From Actinomycetes bacterium (GTDB lineage Bacteria > Actinomycetota > Acidimicrobiia > Acidimicrobiales > Palsa-688), in the NCBI GenBank assembly GCA_021838445.1, contig JAKCDU010000012.1, positions 21,392 to 85,391 of the forward strand: 64,000 nucleotides of DNA, written 5' to 3'. The position numbers were made by a program, and so were the translations under genes. The notes beneath the pieces are model-generated. The model worked only from the letters and a program-made list of their open reading frames with translations, was not told where the DNA came from and ran no database searches. Positions within the stretch are counted from its first letter, which is position 1. Each line of letters opens with the position of its first letter. This document shows positions 18,232-27,253 of the stretch, one piece after another.

Positions 18232-20376
18232 ATGGCCCACCCCGACGTCACGGCCGAACAAGCTCACGTCGATCTGGCGTACCAGAGACTCGCCGATATG
18301 AGGGCGGCGGCTCGATCCATGCTCCAGGACGCGTTCGGCGAGCGGGGAGGCACCTTCCAGGCGGTGACCGAACGCGACATCCGGGTCCGTACCAGCCTGG
18401 GCCGACTGGAGCATCTCCAGCTGGGGCGGGAGTCGCTCGTGTTCGGCCGCATCGACCGCTCGGGGGGTGACCCCGACACGCCGGTCGAGGAGTTCCACAT
18501 CGGCCGGTTGGCGGTCTCCGACGCCAACCTGGAGCCCCTGGTGGTCGACTGGCGGGCTCCCGTCGCCGAACCCTTCTACCGGGCGACCGGCGCCCACCCG
18601 ATGGGCCTGAGCCGCCGTCGGCACCTCCTGACCGAAGGTCAGAAGGTGCTCGACCTCGAAGACGAGCTGTTCGACCCTGAGGGCGACCACTCGGGTCGCG
18701 GTCTCGGCCTCTCCGGCCCCCAGGTGCTGCTCAGCACCCTGGAGCGGACCCGTACCGGCCGCATGCGCGACATCGTCGCCACGGTCCAGAGGGAACAGGA
18801 CGAGATCATCCGCGCCCCCCTGCCGGGGGTGCTCGTGGTGCAGGGAGGGCCGGGTACGGGCAAGACCGCGGTGGCCCTGCACCGGGCCGCTTACCTGCTC
18901 TACACCCACCGGTTCCCGCTGGAGTCCCAGGGGGTGCTGGTCCTCGGCCCGAACCCGACCTTCCTTCGCTACATCGAGCACGTCCTGCCGTCGCTCGACG
19001 AGACGGGCGTCGAGCTGTCGACGGTCAACGGCCTCTACTCCCGTACCCGCCCCACCGGCACCGACGACGAGGCCGTCGCCATCCTCAAGGGCGACGCCCG
19101 CATGGCCAAGGTCATCGCCCGGGCCGTGGCCGACCGGGAGCGCCCGCTCCGACGTACCGCCGAGATCCCTTTCGGTCGGCGGGTGCTGCGAGTCACCGCC
19201 GATCTGTCGGCCCAGCTGGTCGCCGCCGTGAAGCGCCGCCCGGGCACCCACAACGCCCGGCGGCGGACCATCGAAGGTGCCCTGTTCCGTCACCTGGCCG
19301 AGCAGATCGCGGCCGAATCAGAGGACGGTTCGAGCGATACGGTGAGCGCCGAAGAGCTCGCCAGCATGGTCCGCCGCCTGCCCGAGATGACCGAAGCGCT
19401 GGAGCGCATGTGGCCGGTGCTGACCCCCGAACAGCTGCTCCACGACCTCTTCGGCGCCGCGTCGCTCATCGAGTTGGCCTCGAGGGGGGTGCTCTCGCCG
19501 GCCGAGCAGAAACTGCTGCGCCGGGAGAGGGGCGGCCCCGACGATCCCATCGGCTGGACCGACTCCGACATCCCCCTCCTCGACGAGGCCCTGGCGCTGC
19601 TCGGATCCCGTCGCCGCCCCGGCCAGGAGCGGCCCGAGAGCATAAGGACCTTCGGTCACGTGGTGGTCGACGAGACCCAGGACCTGTCGCCCATGCAGCT
19701 GCGGATGGTGGCCCGGCGGTCGCTGTCGGGCTCGATGACCGTCGTCGGTGACGTGGCCCAGGCGACCGGACCGTGGGCGCCGTCGTCGTGGTCGCAGGTG
19801 GTCGAGCACCTGCCGGCCCGCAAGGGTTGGAAGCTCGTCGAGCTGACGGTCAACTACCGCACCCCCTCCGAGATCATGGAGGTGGCGGCGCGGGTGCTCG
19901 AGCAGGTGGCCCCCACCATGCGGGCGTCGGAATCGGTGCGGGCGACCGGTCGGAGACCCCGGATTGTGCGGGCCGACCGCCCGGGGGGTTTCAGCTCGCC
20001 CGACGGGATCGCCGCTGCGGTCGCCGAGGCCCTCTCGGTGGATCTCGACGACGGGGCCGGTGGGAACGCCGCGGTGATCGTGCCGCCCTCCCTCGAGCAG
20101 CCCGTCGCCGAGGCCATCCGGCGGTCCGGGGTGGGCTTCGGGACGGCCGGGCGGGAGGCGCTCGACCAGCGGGTCTCGCTGCTCAGCGTCGACGACGTGA
20201 AGGGCCTCGAGTTCGACCTGGTGACGGTGGTCGAACCGGCCCGGATGGTGGCCGAGTCGCCGCAGGGCCTGCGGGCCCTCTACGTGGCCTTCACCCGGGC
20301 CACCCAGCGGCTCACCATCGTGCACGCCGATACCCTCCCGGCGGTCCTCGCCGGGGTCGCGCAGCACTCCGCCTAG
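18232..20376 (+). CDS. helD: HelD-type RNA polymerase recycling helicase (UvrD/Rep superfamily)
   Basis: About 714 residues. The N-terminal coiled-coil arm begins with an [13 protein letters not shown] region, the Walker A motif GGPGTGKT is at residues 205-212 and the SF1 motif II is [14 protein letters not shown]. The order arm, split ATPase domain and insertion matches actinobacterial class II HelD, which binds RNA polymerase and releases stalled or inactive complexes using ATP. ATG 18232 is preferred; ATG 18220 adds four residues. It is divergent from hemE and is followed by pyrE 13 bases after its stop. Confidence 0.87.
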   Translation: MAHPDVTAEQAHVDLAYQRLADMRAAARSMLQDAFGERGGTFQAVTERDIRVRTSLGRLEHLQLGRESLVFGRIDRSGGDPDTPVEEFHIGRLAVSDANLEPLVVDWRAPVAEPFYRATGAHPMGLSRRRHLLTEGQKVLDLEDELFDPEGDHSGRGLGLSGPQVLLSTLERTRTGRMRDIVATVQREQDEIIRAPLPGVLVVQGGPGTGKTAVALHRAAYLLYTHRFPLESQGVLVLGPNPTFLRYIEHVLPSLDETGVELSTVNGLYSRTRPTGTDDEAVAILKGDARMAKVIARAVADRERPLRRTAEIPFGRRVLRVTADLSAQLVAAVKRRPGTHNARRRTIEGALFRHLAEQIAAESEDGSSDTVSAEELASMVRRLPEMTEALERMWPVLTPEQLLHDLFGAASLIELASRGVLSPAEQKLLRRERGGPDDPIGWTDSDIPLLDEALALLGSRRRPGQERPESIRTFGHVVVDETQDLSPMQLRMVARRSLSGSMTVVGDVAQATGPWAPSSWSQVVEHLPARKGWKLVELTVNYRTPSEIMEVAARVLEQVAPTMRASESVRATGRRPRIVRADRPGGFSSPDGIAAAVAEALSVDLDDGAGGNAAVIVPPSLEQPVAEAIRRSGVGFGTAGREALDQRVSLLSVDDVKGLEFDLVTVVEPARMVAESPQGLRALYVAFTRATQRLTIVHADTLPAVLAGVAQHSA

Positions 20377-20389
20377 TCTGTTCTGCGCT

Positions 20390-20941
20390 ATGGCTCTAGA
20401 CCCTGCCACGAGGAAATCGATCGCCGATCTGGTCCGCCGGACGGGCTACGAGCGGCGGGAGGAGCCATTCCAGCTGACCTCGGGAGGATGGAGCCACGAC
20501 TATGTCGACGGCAAGTACGCCGTCGCTGCCGGGCCGGCGCTGCGCCAGGTCTGCGAGGCCGTGGTCGAGCTGATCGACGATCCGTTCGACTCGGTGGGCG
20601 GCCCGACCATGGGCGCCGACGCCCTGGCCCACGGTGTGGCCATGATCGCGGGGTGCACCTGGTTCTCGGTGCGCAAGGAGCCCAAGGGGCACGGGCGGGG
20701 TGCCTGGGTGGAAGGGGCCCGGCTGGGTCCTGGCGACCGGGTCGTCATGGTGGAGGACGTGGTCTCGACGGGGGCGTCGCTGCTCAGGGCCGCGGAGAAG
20801 GTCACCGATATGGGGGCCTCGGTGGTGGCCGCCTCGGCCCTGCTCGACCGCAGCCCCCAGGTGGCCGAGCGCTTCGCCGCCGCAGGAGTGCCCTGGCAGC
20901 CCCTCCTGACGTGGGCCGACCTGGGCATAGAGCCGCTCTAG
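20390..20941 (+). CDS. pyrE: Orotate phosphoribosyltransferase
   Basis: A 183-residue type I phosphoribosyltransferase that makes OMP from orotate and PRPP in pyrimidine synthesis. The PRPP-binding motif is VVMVEDVVSTGAS, the flexible loop with catalytic Lys is FSVRKEPKGHGRG and the orotate-contacting segment is FQLTSGGWSHDYVDGK. The ATG start lies 13 bases after helD. The pdxH start follows its stop by one base, so it is probably cotranscribed. Confidence 0.93.
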   Translation: MALDPATRKSIADLVRRTGYERREEPFQLTSGGWSHDYVDGKYAVAAGPALRQVCEAVVELIDDPFDSVGGPTMGADALAHGVAMIAGCTWFSVRKEPKGHGRGAWVEGARLGPGDRVVMVEDVVSTGASLLRAAEKVTDMGASVVAASALLDRSPQVAERFAAAGVPWQPLLTWADLGIEPL

Positions 20942-20942
20942 G

Positions 20943-21554
20943 GTGGCCGCCGCCGACGGGCTGTCGGAACCCCCCGGCACCGATCCTCTGGAGGTGTTCG
21001 GGGAGTGGTTCGCCGCCGCCGCGGCAGCCGGCCAACCCGAGCCGGAGGCCATGGCGCTGGCCACGAGCACCGCCGACGGCCGGTCGTCGGCGAGGTTCGT
21101 GCTGCTGCGGGGCTTCGACCGGCGGGGGCTGGTCTTCTACACCAACCGCCGCAGCCGCAAAGGCGGCGACCTGGGCGCCAACCCCTACGCCTCGGTGGTC
21201 TTCCGGTGGTTGGCGGTGGACCGTCAGGTCAGAGCGGCGGGGCCGGTGGTGCTCGTCGACGACGACGAGTCGGACGCCTACTTCGCATCCCGGCCCCGGG
21301 GATCGCAGCTCGGGGCGTGGGCTTCGGAGCAGAGCCGGCCCATCGGGTCCCGGGACGACCTCGAGCGCCGCCTGGCCGACGTCGAGGCCCGTTTCGCCGG
21401 TGTCGAGGTGCCCCGCCCGCCGTGGTGGGGCGGCTACCGGGTCGAGCCCGACGAGATGGAGTTCTGGCAGCAGGGGTCCTTCCGCCTCCACGACCGCTTC
21501 GCCTACCGCCGGGTCGACGGCGGCGGCTGGTCCTGCAGCCGGCTCAACCCCTGA
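20943..21554 (+). CDS. pdxH: Pyridoxamine 5'-phosphate oxidase
   Basis: A 203-residue FMN-dependent split-barrel oxidase that makes pyridoxal 5'-phosphate. FMN contacts are in SARFVLLRGFDRRGLVFYTNRRSRKG, substrate contacts in QLGAWASEQSRPI and the C-terminal signature is FWQQGSFRLHDRFAYRR. It starts at a GTG one base after pyrE and converges on a MarR-family gene. Length and motifs are normal. Confidence 0.94.
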   Translation: MAAADGLSEPPGTDPLEVFGEWFAAAAAAGQPEPEAMALATSTADGRSSARFVLLRGFDRRGLVFYTNRRSRKGGDLGANPYASVVFRWLAVDRQVRAAGPVVLVDDDESDAYFASRPRGSQLGAWASEQSRPIGSRDDLERRLADVEARFAGVEVPRPPWWGGYRVEPDEMEFWQQGSFRLHDRFAYRRVDGGGWSCSRLNP

Positions 21555-21590
21555 GCCACGCCGAGGGGCGGAGGGTGGGGGTGGACCCGT

Positions 21591-22091
21591 TCAGATCCCC
21601 GGACAGCAGCCCGAGGCCCCCTCGGCGTCGGTGGGGCAGACCGGGTCTCCCAGGGCCTGATCGACCTCGGAGAGCCCCCGGGCCAGGCCTTCGAGGTGAC
21701 TGGCCAACGGATCGAGCAGGAACCGGCGGACGCCCTCCACGTGGGTGGGGGCGGCGGCGGCGAGACGCTCCCGGCCCGACGCCGTCAGGTGGGCCATGGC
21801 TCCCCGCCCGTCGGCCGGGCACGAGCGGCGCTCGACCAGGCCGGCTCGGACCATGCTGTCGAAGCGGCGGGTGAGCCCGCTTCTCGAGAGGAGGAGTCGG
21901 TGGGCCAGTTCGGACATGCGCAGACCGTCGGGTCCGGCTTCTGAGAGGTGGACGAGCACCGCGTACTCGGCCAGGCTGAGACCGTGATCCACCCGCAGGT
22001 CGTGGTCGAGGCGGCCCTGCAGGCGGGCTTCCACGCTCAGCAGGAGTCGCCACAGAGCCTGCTCGTCATCGGACAGCCACCGTGTCGGCAC
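21591..22091 (-). CDS. MarR family transcriptional regulator
   Basis: A 166-residue winged-helix regulator. The recognition region runs MSELAHRLLLSRSGLTRRFDSMVRAGLVERRSCPADGRG, the MarR HTH and wing, framed by N- and C-terminal dimerisation helices. It ends in an unusual Cys-containing tail (CPTDAEGASGCCPG) that might bind metal or sense redox, though no ligand evidence exists. The GTG start is at 22091. It is divergent from the sigma factor gene across 185 bases, so either gene could be its target. Confidence 0.85.
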   Translation of the reverse strand: MPTRWLSDDEQALWRLLLSVEARLQGRLDHDLRVDHGLSLAEYAVLVHLSEAGPDGLRMSELAHRLLLSRSGLTRRFDSMVRAGLVERRSCPADGRGAMAHLTASGRERLAAAAPTHVEGVRRFLLDPLASHLEGLARGLSEVDQALGDPVCPTDAEGASGCCPGI

Positions 22092-22165
22092 GACTCCAGG
22101 GTAGGGCGGGCGGGCAAAGTCGCGGCCGGTGACGCTCCGCAGGCCCGGTAAGGCCCGACTTACCC

Positions 22166-22194
22166 TTCACGAAAACGCCTTGATCAGCTAGTAT
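22166..22194 (+). promoter_or_regulatory. Housekeeping-type promoter for the sigma factor gene
   Basis: -35 TTCACG (22166-22171), exact 17-base spacer, -10 TAGTAT (22189-22194). Transcription would begin near 22201, giving a leader of about 75 bases before the GTG at 22277. The ATG at 22193 lies inside the -10 box, so it cannot be the translated start. Confidence 0.6.
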
Positions 22195-22276
22195 GCGTTT
22201 CCTGGCGGCCGCGGGTCATCGTCGACCGGGTTCGCCGGAAGTTCCTGTCCGGGTACATCGGGAGAGACGAGGACGA

Positions 22277-23212
22277 GTGCCCAACAACCACGCCGCTCAG
22301 CCCGAGGAGGACTTGGTCCGCCTCTATCTGAACGACATCGGTAAGCATGCCCTGCTGACCAAGGACGACGAGGCCCGCCTGGCTCAGGCCATCGAGGCCG
22401 GTCGCGAGGCGCGGGCCGAGATGGCGTCCGGCAAGACCATCACGCCGGCCCGCAAGCGTGAGCTGCGCCGCTTGATCCGCGACGGCGACGACGCCGCCGA
22501 GACCTTCGTGAAGGCCAACCTGCGTCTCGTCGTCTCCATCGCCAAGAAGTACCAGGCTGCCGAGCTACCCCTGCTCGACCTGGTCCAGGAGGGCAACCTG
22601 GGCCTCATGCACGCCGTCGAGAAGTTCGACTGGCGCAAGGGCTTCAAGTTCTCCACCTACGCCACCTGGTGGATCCGCCAGGCCATCACCCGGGGTATCG
22701 CCAACACCGGCCGGACGGTCCGCCTGCCGGTCCACGCCGGGGACCTCCTGACCCGGGTCACCAAGGCCCGCGGCCGGCTCGAGGGCCAGTTGGGGCGGCG
22801 CCCGACGGTGGCCGAGCTGGCCGCCGACCTCGAGCTCGAAGAGGAGAAGGTCACCGAGATCCTGCGGCACGCAGCCGAGCCTCTCTCCCTGTCCGAGCCG
22901 CTGCGGGAGGACGGTGACGCCGAGCTGGGCGACGTGGTCGAGGACCGCTCGGCGGTGTCACCCTTCGATGCCGCCGCCGCCGCCCTCCTGTCGGGCGAGG
23001 TGAACAAGATGCTGGTCGCTCTCGACGAGCGGGAGCGGGAGATCCTCCGCCTGCGCTTCGGGCTGGACCGGGGAGAGCCCCGCACCCTGGATGAGGTCGG
23101 CGAGCACTTCTCCCTCACCCGGGAGCGCATCCGCCAGATCGAGGCGCGGGCCATGTCCAAGCTGCGTCATCCCTCCACCGACCGCGGCGCCCGGGAGCTC
23201 CTGACCGGCTGA
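22277..23212 (+). CDS. RNA polymerase sigma factor, RpoD/SigA family, short form
   Basis: A 311-residue sigma-70 protein. Region 1.2 is EEDLVRLYLNDIGKHALLT, region 2 contains FSTYATWWIRQAITRGIA for -10 recognition and melting, region 3 follows, and region 4 ends with LTRERIRQIEARAMSKLRHP for -35 binding. Region 1.1 is absent, so it may be a group 2 sigma such as HrdB/SigB paralogues rather than the principal factor. GTG 22277 follows GAGAGACGAGGA and begins with the region 1.2 segment; the longer frame from 22193 starts inside the promoter. Its stop abuts the convergent DNA methyltransferase stop. Confidence 0.9.
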   Translation: MPNNHAAQPEEDLVRLYLNDIGKHALLTKDDEARLAQAIEAGREARAEMASGKTITPARKRELRRLIRDGDDAAETFVKANLRLVVSIAKKYQAAELPLLDLVQEGNLGLMHAVEKFDWRKGFKFSTYATWWIRQAITRGIANTGRTVRLPVHAGDLLTRVTKARGRLEGQLGRRPTVAELAADLELEEEKVTEILRHAAEPLSLSEPLREDGDAELGDVVEDRSAVSPFDAAAAALLSGEVNKMLVALDEREREILRLRFGLDRGEPRTLDEVGEHFSLTRERIRQIEARAMSKLRHPSTDRGARELLTG

Positions 23213-24286
23213 TCAGGCCGAAGCGGATGCGGCGGGGCTCCACCTGGTGAACCCGGCACACATCCGACCGACGGTGCCGGCCGGGCCGGCCACCACCAGA
23301 TACTCGATGTTGCGGGTCCGCCCGACCTGGCCGACCTTCTGGCCCTGAGGGTTGTGAATACCGATCTGGGCACCCACGTAGCGCTTCGAGTCGAAGGCCA
23401 GTATCTCCACCGTTCCCCGGGAAGCGGCCATGTCGGCGACCTCGCCGGGGGTCACCCAGCCCTCGTCGCTACCCGATACCAGCAGGGTGTCAGCCGGCAC
23501 CTCGTCGATCAGCCGGGCCAGGGCCTCGGGCGCCTCACGGCGGCGGTTGAAGATGCTGTTACCAGACCCTTCCCGCAGATCCGACCGCTTGCAGGCCACC
23601 CCGTAGTGGTCGGGTGCGTCCCACGCCATCAGGGTCTCCCAGACGTGGTAGTTCCCGGCGTAGCGGTGCTGGTTGTACGGGGGATCCAGGTAGGCCAACC
23701 CGGCCGCGGGCAGGAGGGACGCGACCCGGGTGACGTCGGCGCGCACCGACGTCCCGGTTCCGGGGAGCAACTCGGGGAGGCGCAGCTCGAGCTCCAGGTA
23801 GGAGCGGGGCGACCAGTTCTTCAGGTAGGCCATCTGGACTCCGGTGGTCGAGTCCACCCGGTCCGCGGCCTCCAGGAGTGAGGTGAGCAGCAAGGGCCGC
23901 CAGGGGTGGTCGGGTCCGAAGTCGTCGATGGCGTCACGGATGGCGTCGATGCGTCGAGCGTTGTGCTCCTGGAAGTACCGGGCCCGGCGGCTGAACGTCT
24001 CGGTGAAATACCCGACCCGGCCTTCGAGGTCCTGGAGCCGGCGCAGAGCCGCGGTCGCCCCCTCAACGTCCACCGCGGTGGCGTCGGTGGCGACGTAGCA
24101 GCCCGACAGGGCCTCCGAGTAGCGGGCCGTGTCGACGGCCACCACGTGCGCCCCCCGGCGCTTCCACTCCCGCGCCACCCGCGTGGTCCCGGTGAACAGG
24201 TCGAGGGCGGTGGTCGCCCCGCAGCGGTCGAGGAGCTCACCCAGGACCGGCACCAGGCGGCGTTTGGAACCGATGTACTTGATCAT
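23213..24286 (-). CDS. D12-class adenine-N6 DNA methyltransferase
   Basis: A 357-residue methyltransferase. It opens with MIKYIGSKRRLVPVL as Dam/DpnM-type enzymes do, has the SAM motif DLFTGTTRVAREW and the catalytic motif IV DPPYN in LAYLDPPYNQHRY. Expected product is N6-methyladenine at an unknown site. No restriction endonuclease is near, so it looks solitary. It ends directly next to the sigma factor stop, and a lipoprotein gene lies 13 bases upstream on the same strand. Confidence 0.85.
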   Translation of the reverse strand: MIKYIGSKRRLVPVLGELLDRCGATTALDLFTGTTRVAREWKRRGAHVVAVDTARYSEALSGCYVATDATAVDVEGATAALRRLQDLEGRVGYFTETFSRRARYFQEHNARRIDAIRDAIDDFGPDHPWRPLLLTSLLEAADRVDSTTGVQMAYLKNWSPRSYLELELRLPELLPGTGTSVRADVTRVASLLPAAGLAYLDPPYNQHRYAGNYHVWETLMAWDAPDHYGVACKRSDLREGSGNSIFNRRREAPEALARLIDEVPADTLLVSGSDEGWVTPGEVADMAASRGTVEILAFDSKRYVGAQIGIHNPQGQKVGQVGRTRNIEYLVVAGPAGTVGRMCAGFTRWSPAASASA

Positions 24287-24299
24287 GGGCGCGATGAGG

Positions 24300-24728
24300 T
24301 CAGACGGTCCGCCCGCCGAAGGCCCGGGGGAGCGACTCGAGGACCACCGAGGCGATCAGCTTCAGCTGGCGGCTGGTCACGAGGAGCAGCGCGTAGCGGC
24401 CGCGGCGGCCGGGAGGGGCCAGCTCGACGTCGGCCGACGTGAAGTCACCGCGGAAGGCCATGACGCAGACTGACGTGTCGTTCTCGGCGGTCAGCTGGGC
24501 CCGGGCCGCTGGGGGCAGGTGACTGCGCACCGCGTCGACGGGCACCCGGTGCACCCCGATGAGCGAGGCGTGGTGGGCGTGGATGGCGTTGCGGCCCACC
24601 GGGATGGCCCGGAAGCAGACCGACACCGAGCCGTTGGAGACCCCCGGCGCGTTGCTGCAGGCACCGAGCAGGAGCAGGCTGGCGGCCAGGACCACGCGGT
24701 GGGCCCGCCGTAGCGAGAGGAGGGGCAT
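24300..24728 (-). CDS. Small exported lipoprotein, unknown function
   Basis: A 142-residue protein with a lipoprotein signal peptide: positively charged start (LRRAHR), hydrophobic core and lipobox LLGAC with Cys near residue 24. The mature part has no family I recognise. It contains two further Cys residues (VCFRA and VCVMAF) that could form a disulphide outside the cell. It lies 3 bases after the flippase-like gene, probably in one transcript with it and the DNA methyltransferase. Confidence 0.65.
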   Translation of the reverse strand: MPLLSLRRAHRVVLAASLLLLGACSNAPGVSNGSVSVCFRAIPVGRNAIHAHHASLIGVHRVPVDAVRSHLPPAARAQLTAENDTSVCVMAFRGDFTSADVELAPPGRRGRYALLLVTSRQLKLIASVVLESLPRAFGGRTV

Positions 24729-24731
24729 GGG

Positions 24732-25835
24732 CTAGCTCCCGGACTCTAGTGCCGGGACCCCGGCGGCCAGGGGGTCTGCTTCGACGCGGTCTCTCCGGCC
24801 GGCCATGGCCAAGGTGCCCCACGACATCCAACCGACGGGCAGCACCAGCCAGAAAGAGACCATCCGGTAGAGGAGGACCGCGGCCACGGTCGACTCGGCC
24901 CCGCCTCCGAAGGTCACCAGTGCCACCGTGATGCTGCCCTCCACAGCTCCCAGCCCGCCCGGGGTGATGGGCATGATCGACGCCAGCTGCCCCGCCCCGT
25001 AGGCGAGGAGCAGGCCCCGCCAGGGGACGCCCACGCCCACCGCCAGGAAGGACATGGCCAAGCAGCTCAGATCGGCCAGCCAGTTGGACAGTCCCATCAC
25101 CGTGGAGCGCATCCACACCCGCCGCGACGGGTTCACCGATTTGAGCTCGGCGGCCCAGGAGGAGACCAACTCGGACGCCGGCCGGTTGGTGTCGGGACGG
25201 CGGAGAACCCGCTGTGAGAGCCCCACCGCCCGGATCAGGTGGGGCAGCAGGTGCCGGCGCTGGATCACGACGATGACCAGGCCGGCGGTGACGGCCGCCG
25301 TCCCGCTGATCACCTCCACGAGGTCGTAGGTGCTGCCCGTGCCGAAGGCCAGGGCCAGTCCCACCGCGGAGATGGCGGCCAGGGAAGCGAAGGTGACGAC
25401 GTTGAACGCCACCACCACCCACCCGGCCAGCAGGTCGTCGGAGCCCCAGCGGCGGAACTGGCGGAACAGGTAGGCCAGGTAGATGACCCCTCCGCCGGGG
25501 AAGGAGTACTGGATGGCCGAACCGGCCAGGGTTATCCCGAGCATGTTGGCGGCCGGGACCCGCACCTGACCGGCTCTGAGCAGACGGCGCTGCAGGGACG
25601 ACAGGGCCGTGTAGGAGACCAGCTCGGCGAACACGGCGAGGGTGAGCCACCACCACCGGAGGTGGTCGAGATAGCTCCCCACGCCGGTGAGCTCCTGGGT
25701 CTTGCCCGACACCGCCCACGCCGCGACCCCAATGGCGGCCACGGCCACGATGACCCTGAGGTAGGGCCAGGCCCGTCGCAGGAGCCCCGGTCCGGAGGCC
25801 ACCAGCGGCGGGTCGGGCGGAGGGGATCGGTCCAA
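24732..25835 (-). CDS. Flippase-like / lysylphosphatidylglycerol synthase TM-region protein (UPF0104)
   Basis: A 367-residue polytopic membrane protein with about eight helices and the LPG_synthase_TM/AglD signature, including AINYSFPGGG-like AIQYSFPGGGVIY and MPITPGGLGAVEGSI. The family contains the membrane half of MprF and archaeal AglD; in actinobacteria such stand-alone proteins probably move or hold lipid-linked sugars. No synthetase domain is fused. It is the first gene of a leftward group with the lipoprotein and DNA methyltransferase. Confidence 0.82.
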   Translation of the reverse strand: MDRSPPPDPPLVASGPGLLRRAWPYLRVIVAVAAIGVAAWAVSGKTQELTGVGSYLDHLRWWWLTLAVFAELVSYTALSSLQRRLLRAGQVRVPAANMLGITLAGSAIQYSFPGGGVIYLAYLFRQFRRWGSDDLLAGWVVVAFNVVTFASLAAISAVGLALAFGTGSTYDLVEVISGTAAVTAGLVIVVIQRRHLLPHLIRAVGLSQRVLRRPDTNRPASELVSSWAAELKSVNPSRRVWMRSTVMGLSNWLADLSCLAMSFLAVGVGVPWRGLLLAYGAGQLASIMPITPGGLGAVEGSITVALVTFGGGAESTVAAVLLYRMVSFWLVLPVGWMSWGTLAMAGRRDRVEADPLAAGVPALESGS

Positions 25836-25901
25836 GGAGGGGATTCTGACACCTCGGGATGGTCGAGCCGGGGCGCCCGAGCACCGATGGCCAGAGGTGT
25901 G

Positions 25902-27215
25902 ATGTCGAGCGACCCGGACGGTCTGGCACCCTGGTGGGCGGTGGAACAGCCAGGTGAGCCCTCGATCCCGACCGCGGCGGGCTTCACCCCGGTCCCGCCG
26001 GTCGCCGCCCCCCCGGGAGGCTCGGGCGGCCTGGCGGCCGGCCCGCCCCCCGCCCCCGGTCGCCGCCCCCGCTGGTACGCCATCGGTGACGACCCGCCGT
26101 TGGAGCCGGTGGGGGCCCGGCGGGCCTACACGGAGGTGCTGCTGGTCTACCTCGCCTTCTTCGCCGCCGGCATCGTCGCCGCCGCCCTCCTGCTCGGCAA
26201 CCGCGGTTCCGACCTGGCCAACCGGGGAAGCTGGGGGGTCTACATGCCGGCCGCGGTGAACGTGGTGGCCGAGATCGGTCTGGCCGTCGCGGTGGTGCTG
26301 CTCCTGTCGGCCCGGCGGGGGGTGTCACCTGCCGCCCTGGGGCTGCGGGTGGGACGCCACGGCGACGGGCGAGTGAACGTCAGCCAGTCCATCCGGATCA
26401 TGGGCTGGTCGTTCCTGGCCATCATCGTGGGTGGGGTGCTCAACGCCGCCCTGCAGAGCGGATCGCTGCCCCCGTTCAAGGACAATGCGCCGTCGTTGAT
26501 CTACGCCATGTTCGACTCCCTGCAGGCCGGGGTGGTCGAGGAGATGGTCGTCCTGGCCTTCGTCGTGGTCACCCTGCGCCAGGCCCGGCGCCCCTGGTGG
26601 GAGGTCACGGTGGTGGCGCTTATCCTGCGCGGCGCATACCACATCTACTACGGGCCGGGGGTGCTGGGCATCCTGGTCTGGGCCGCCCTCTTCTGCTGGA
26701 TCTACCTTCGATTCCGGCAGCTGTGGCCCCTCATCGTGTGCCACGCCCTCTGGGACATGGTGGCGTTCCTGTCCAGACCGGCGCCGGTGGTGGCCGGAGT
26801 GGGCGTGCTGGCCGTCCTGGCGCTATGGGTGACCAGCATCATCTTGTGGTTGGTGGCCCGCGGTGAGCGCTCCGGCCGGCCCCGACCGCCGACCTACGGA
26901 TGGCCGGCCGAGGCCAACGCTCCGTGGCTGCCGGGTGGTCCCCCTTCCGGGTGGGGCCGCCCGCCGCGGGTCGACGGGCCGGCCCAGGGTTACCCGGGTG
27001 TCGGCCCCGGACCGGTTCAGGAGGTCCCGGGTGTCGGCCCCGGACCGGTTCAGGAGGTCCCGGGGGTCGGCGCCGGGCCGGGCCACAACGGACCGGTACC
27101 CACCGGGGTGGCCGTCGGGGGCCCACCGCCGGGTTGGCACCCGGACCCGGCGGGTCACAACCGGTGGCGGTGGTGGGACGGGCAGCGCTGGACCGACCAT
27201 GTCTCGGGTCACTGA
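25902..27215 (+). CDS. CPBP-family intramembrane protease with C-terminal DUF2510 domain
   Basis: About 437 residues. After a Pro-rich cytosolic N-terminus come about eight membrane helices carrying the CPBP/Abi motifs: EE in VVEEMVVLAFVVVTLR, His in YHIYYG and His in CHALWD, the predicted metal ligands of Rce1-like glutamic proteases. The C-terminus has 11-residue tandem repeats and a DUF2510 module (GWHPDPAGHNRWRWWDGQRW) that occurs on many actinobacterial membrane proteins. ATG 25902 follows AGAGG; ATG 25887 is possible. Substrate unknown. Confidence 0.8.
   Translation: MSSDPDGLAPWWAVEQPGEPSIPTAAGFTPVPPVAAPPGGSGGLAAGPPPAPGRRPRWYAIGDDPPLEPVGARRAYTEVLLVYLAFFAAGIVAAALLLGNRGSDLANRGSWGVYMPAAVNVVAEIGLAVAVVLLLSARRGVSPAALGLRVGRHGDGRVNVSQSIRIMGWSFLAIIVGGVLNAALQSGSLPPFKDNAPSLIYAMFDSLQAGVVEEMVVLAFVVVTLRQARRPWWEVTVVALILRGAYHIYYGPGVLGILVWAALFCWIYLRFRQLWPLIVCHALWDMVAFLSRPAPVVAGVGVLAVLALWVTSIILWLVARGERSGRPRPPTYGWPAEANAPWLPGGPPSGWGRPPRVDGPAQGYPGVGPGPVQEVPGVGPGPVQEVPGVGAGPGHNGPVPTGVAVGGPPPGWHPDPAGHNRWRWWDGQRWTDHVSGH
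26993..27081 (+). repeat. 33-bp tandem repeat in the CPBP gene
   Basis: Two identical 33-base units (26993-27025, 27026-27058) and a partial diverged third encode PGVGPGPVQEV repeats in the linker before DUF2510. Confidence 0.9.
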
Positions 27216-27253
27216 ACAGCAGTCGGGCCCCAGCCGTCGCCCCCCGTCGGCGC

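Noticed and set aside
22193..22276. Earlier ATG start for the sigma factor
   Set aside because: That ATG overlaps the -10 hexamer, so it would be upstream of the transcript start; the extra residues match no sigma region.
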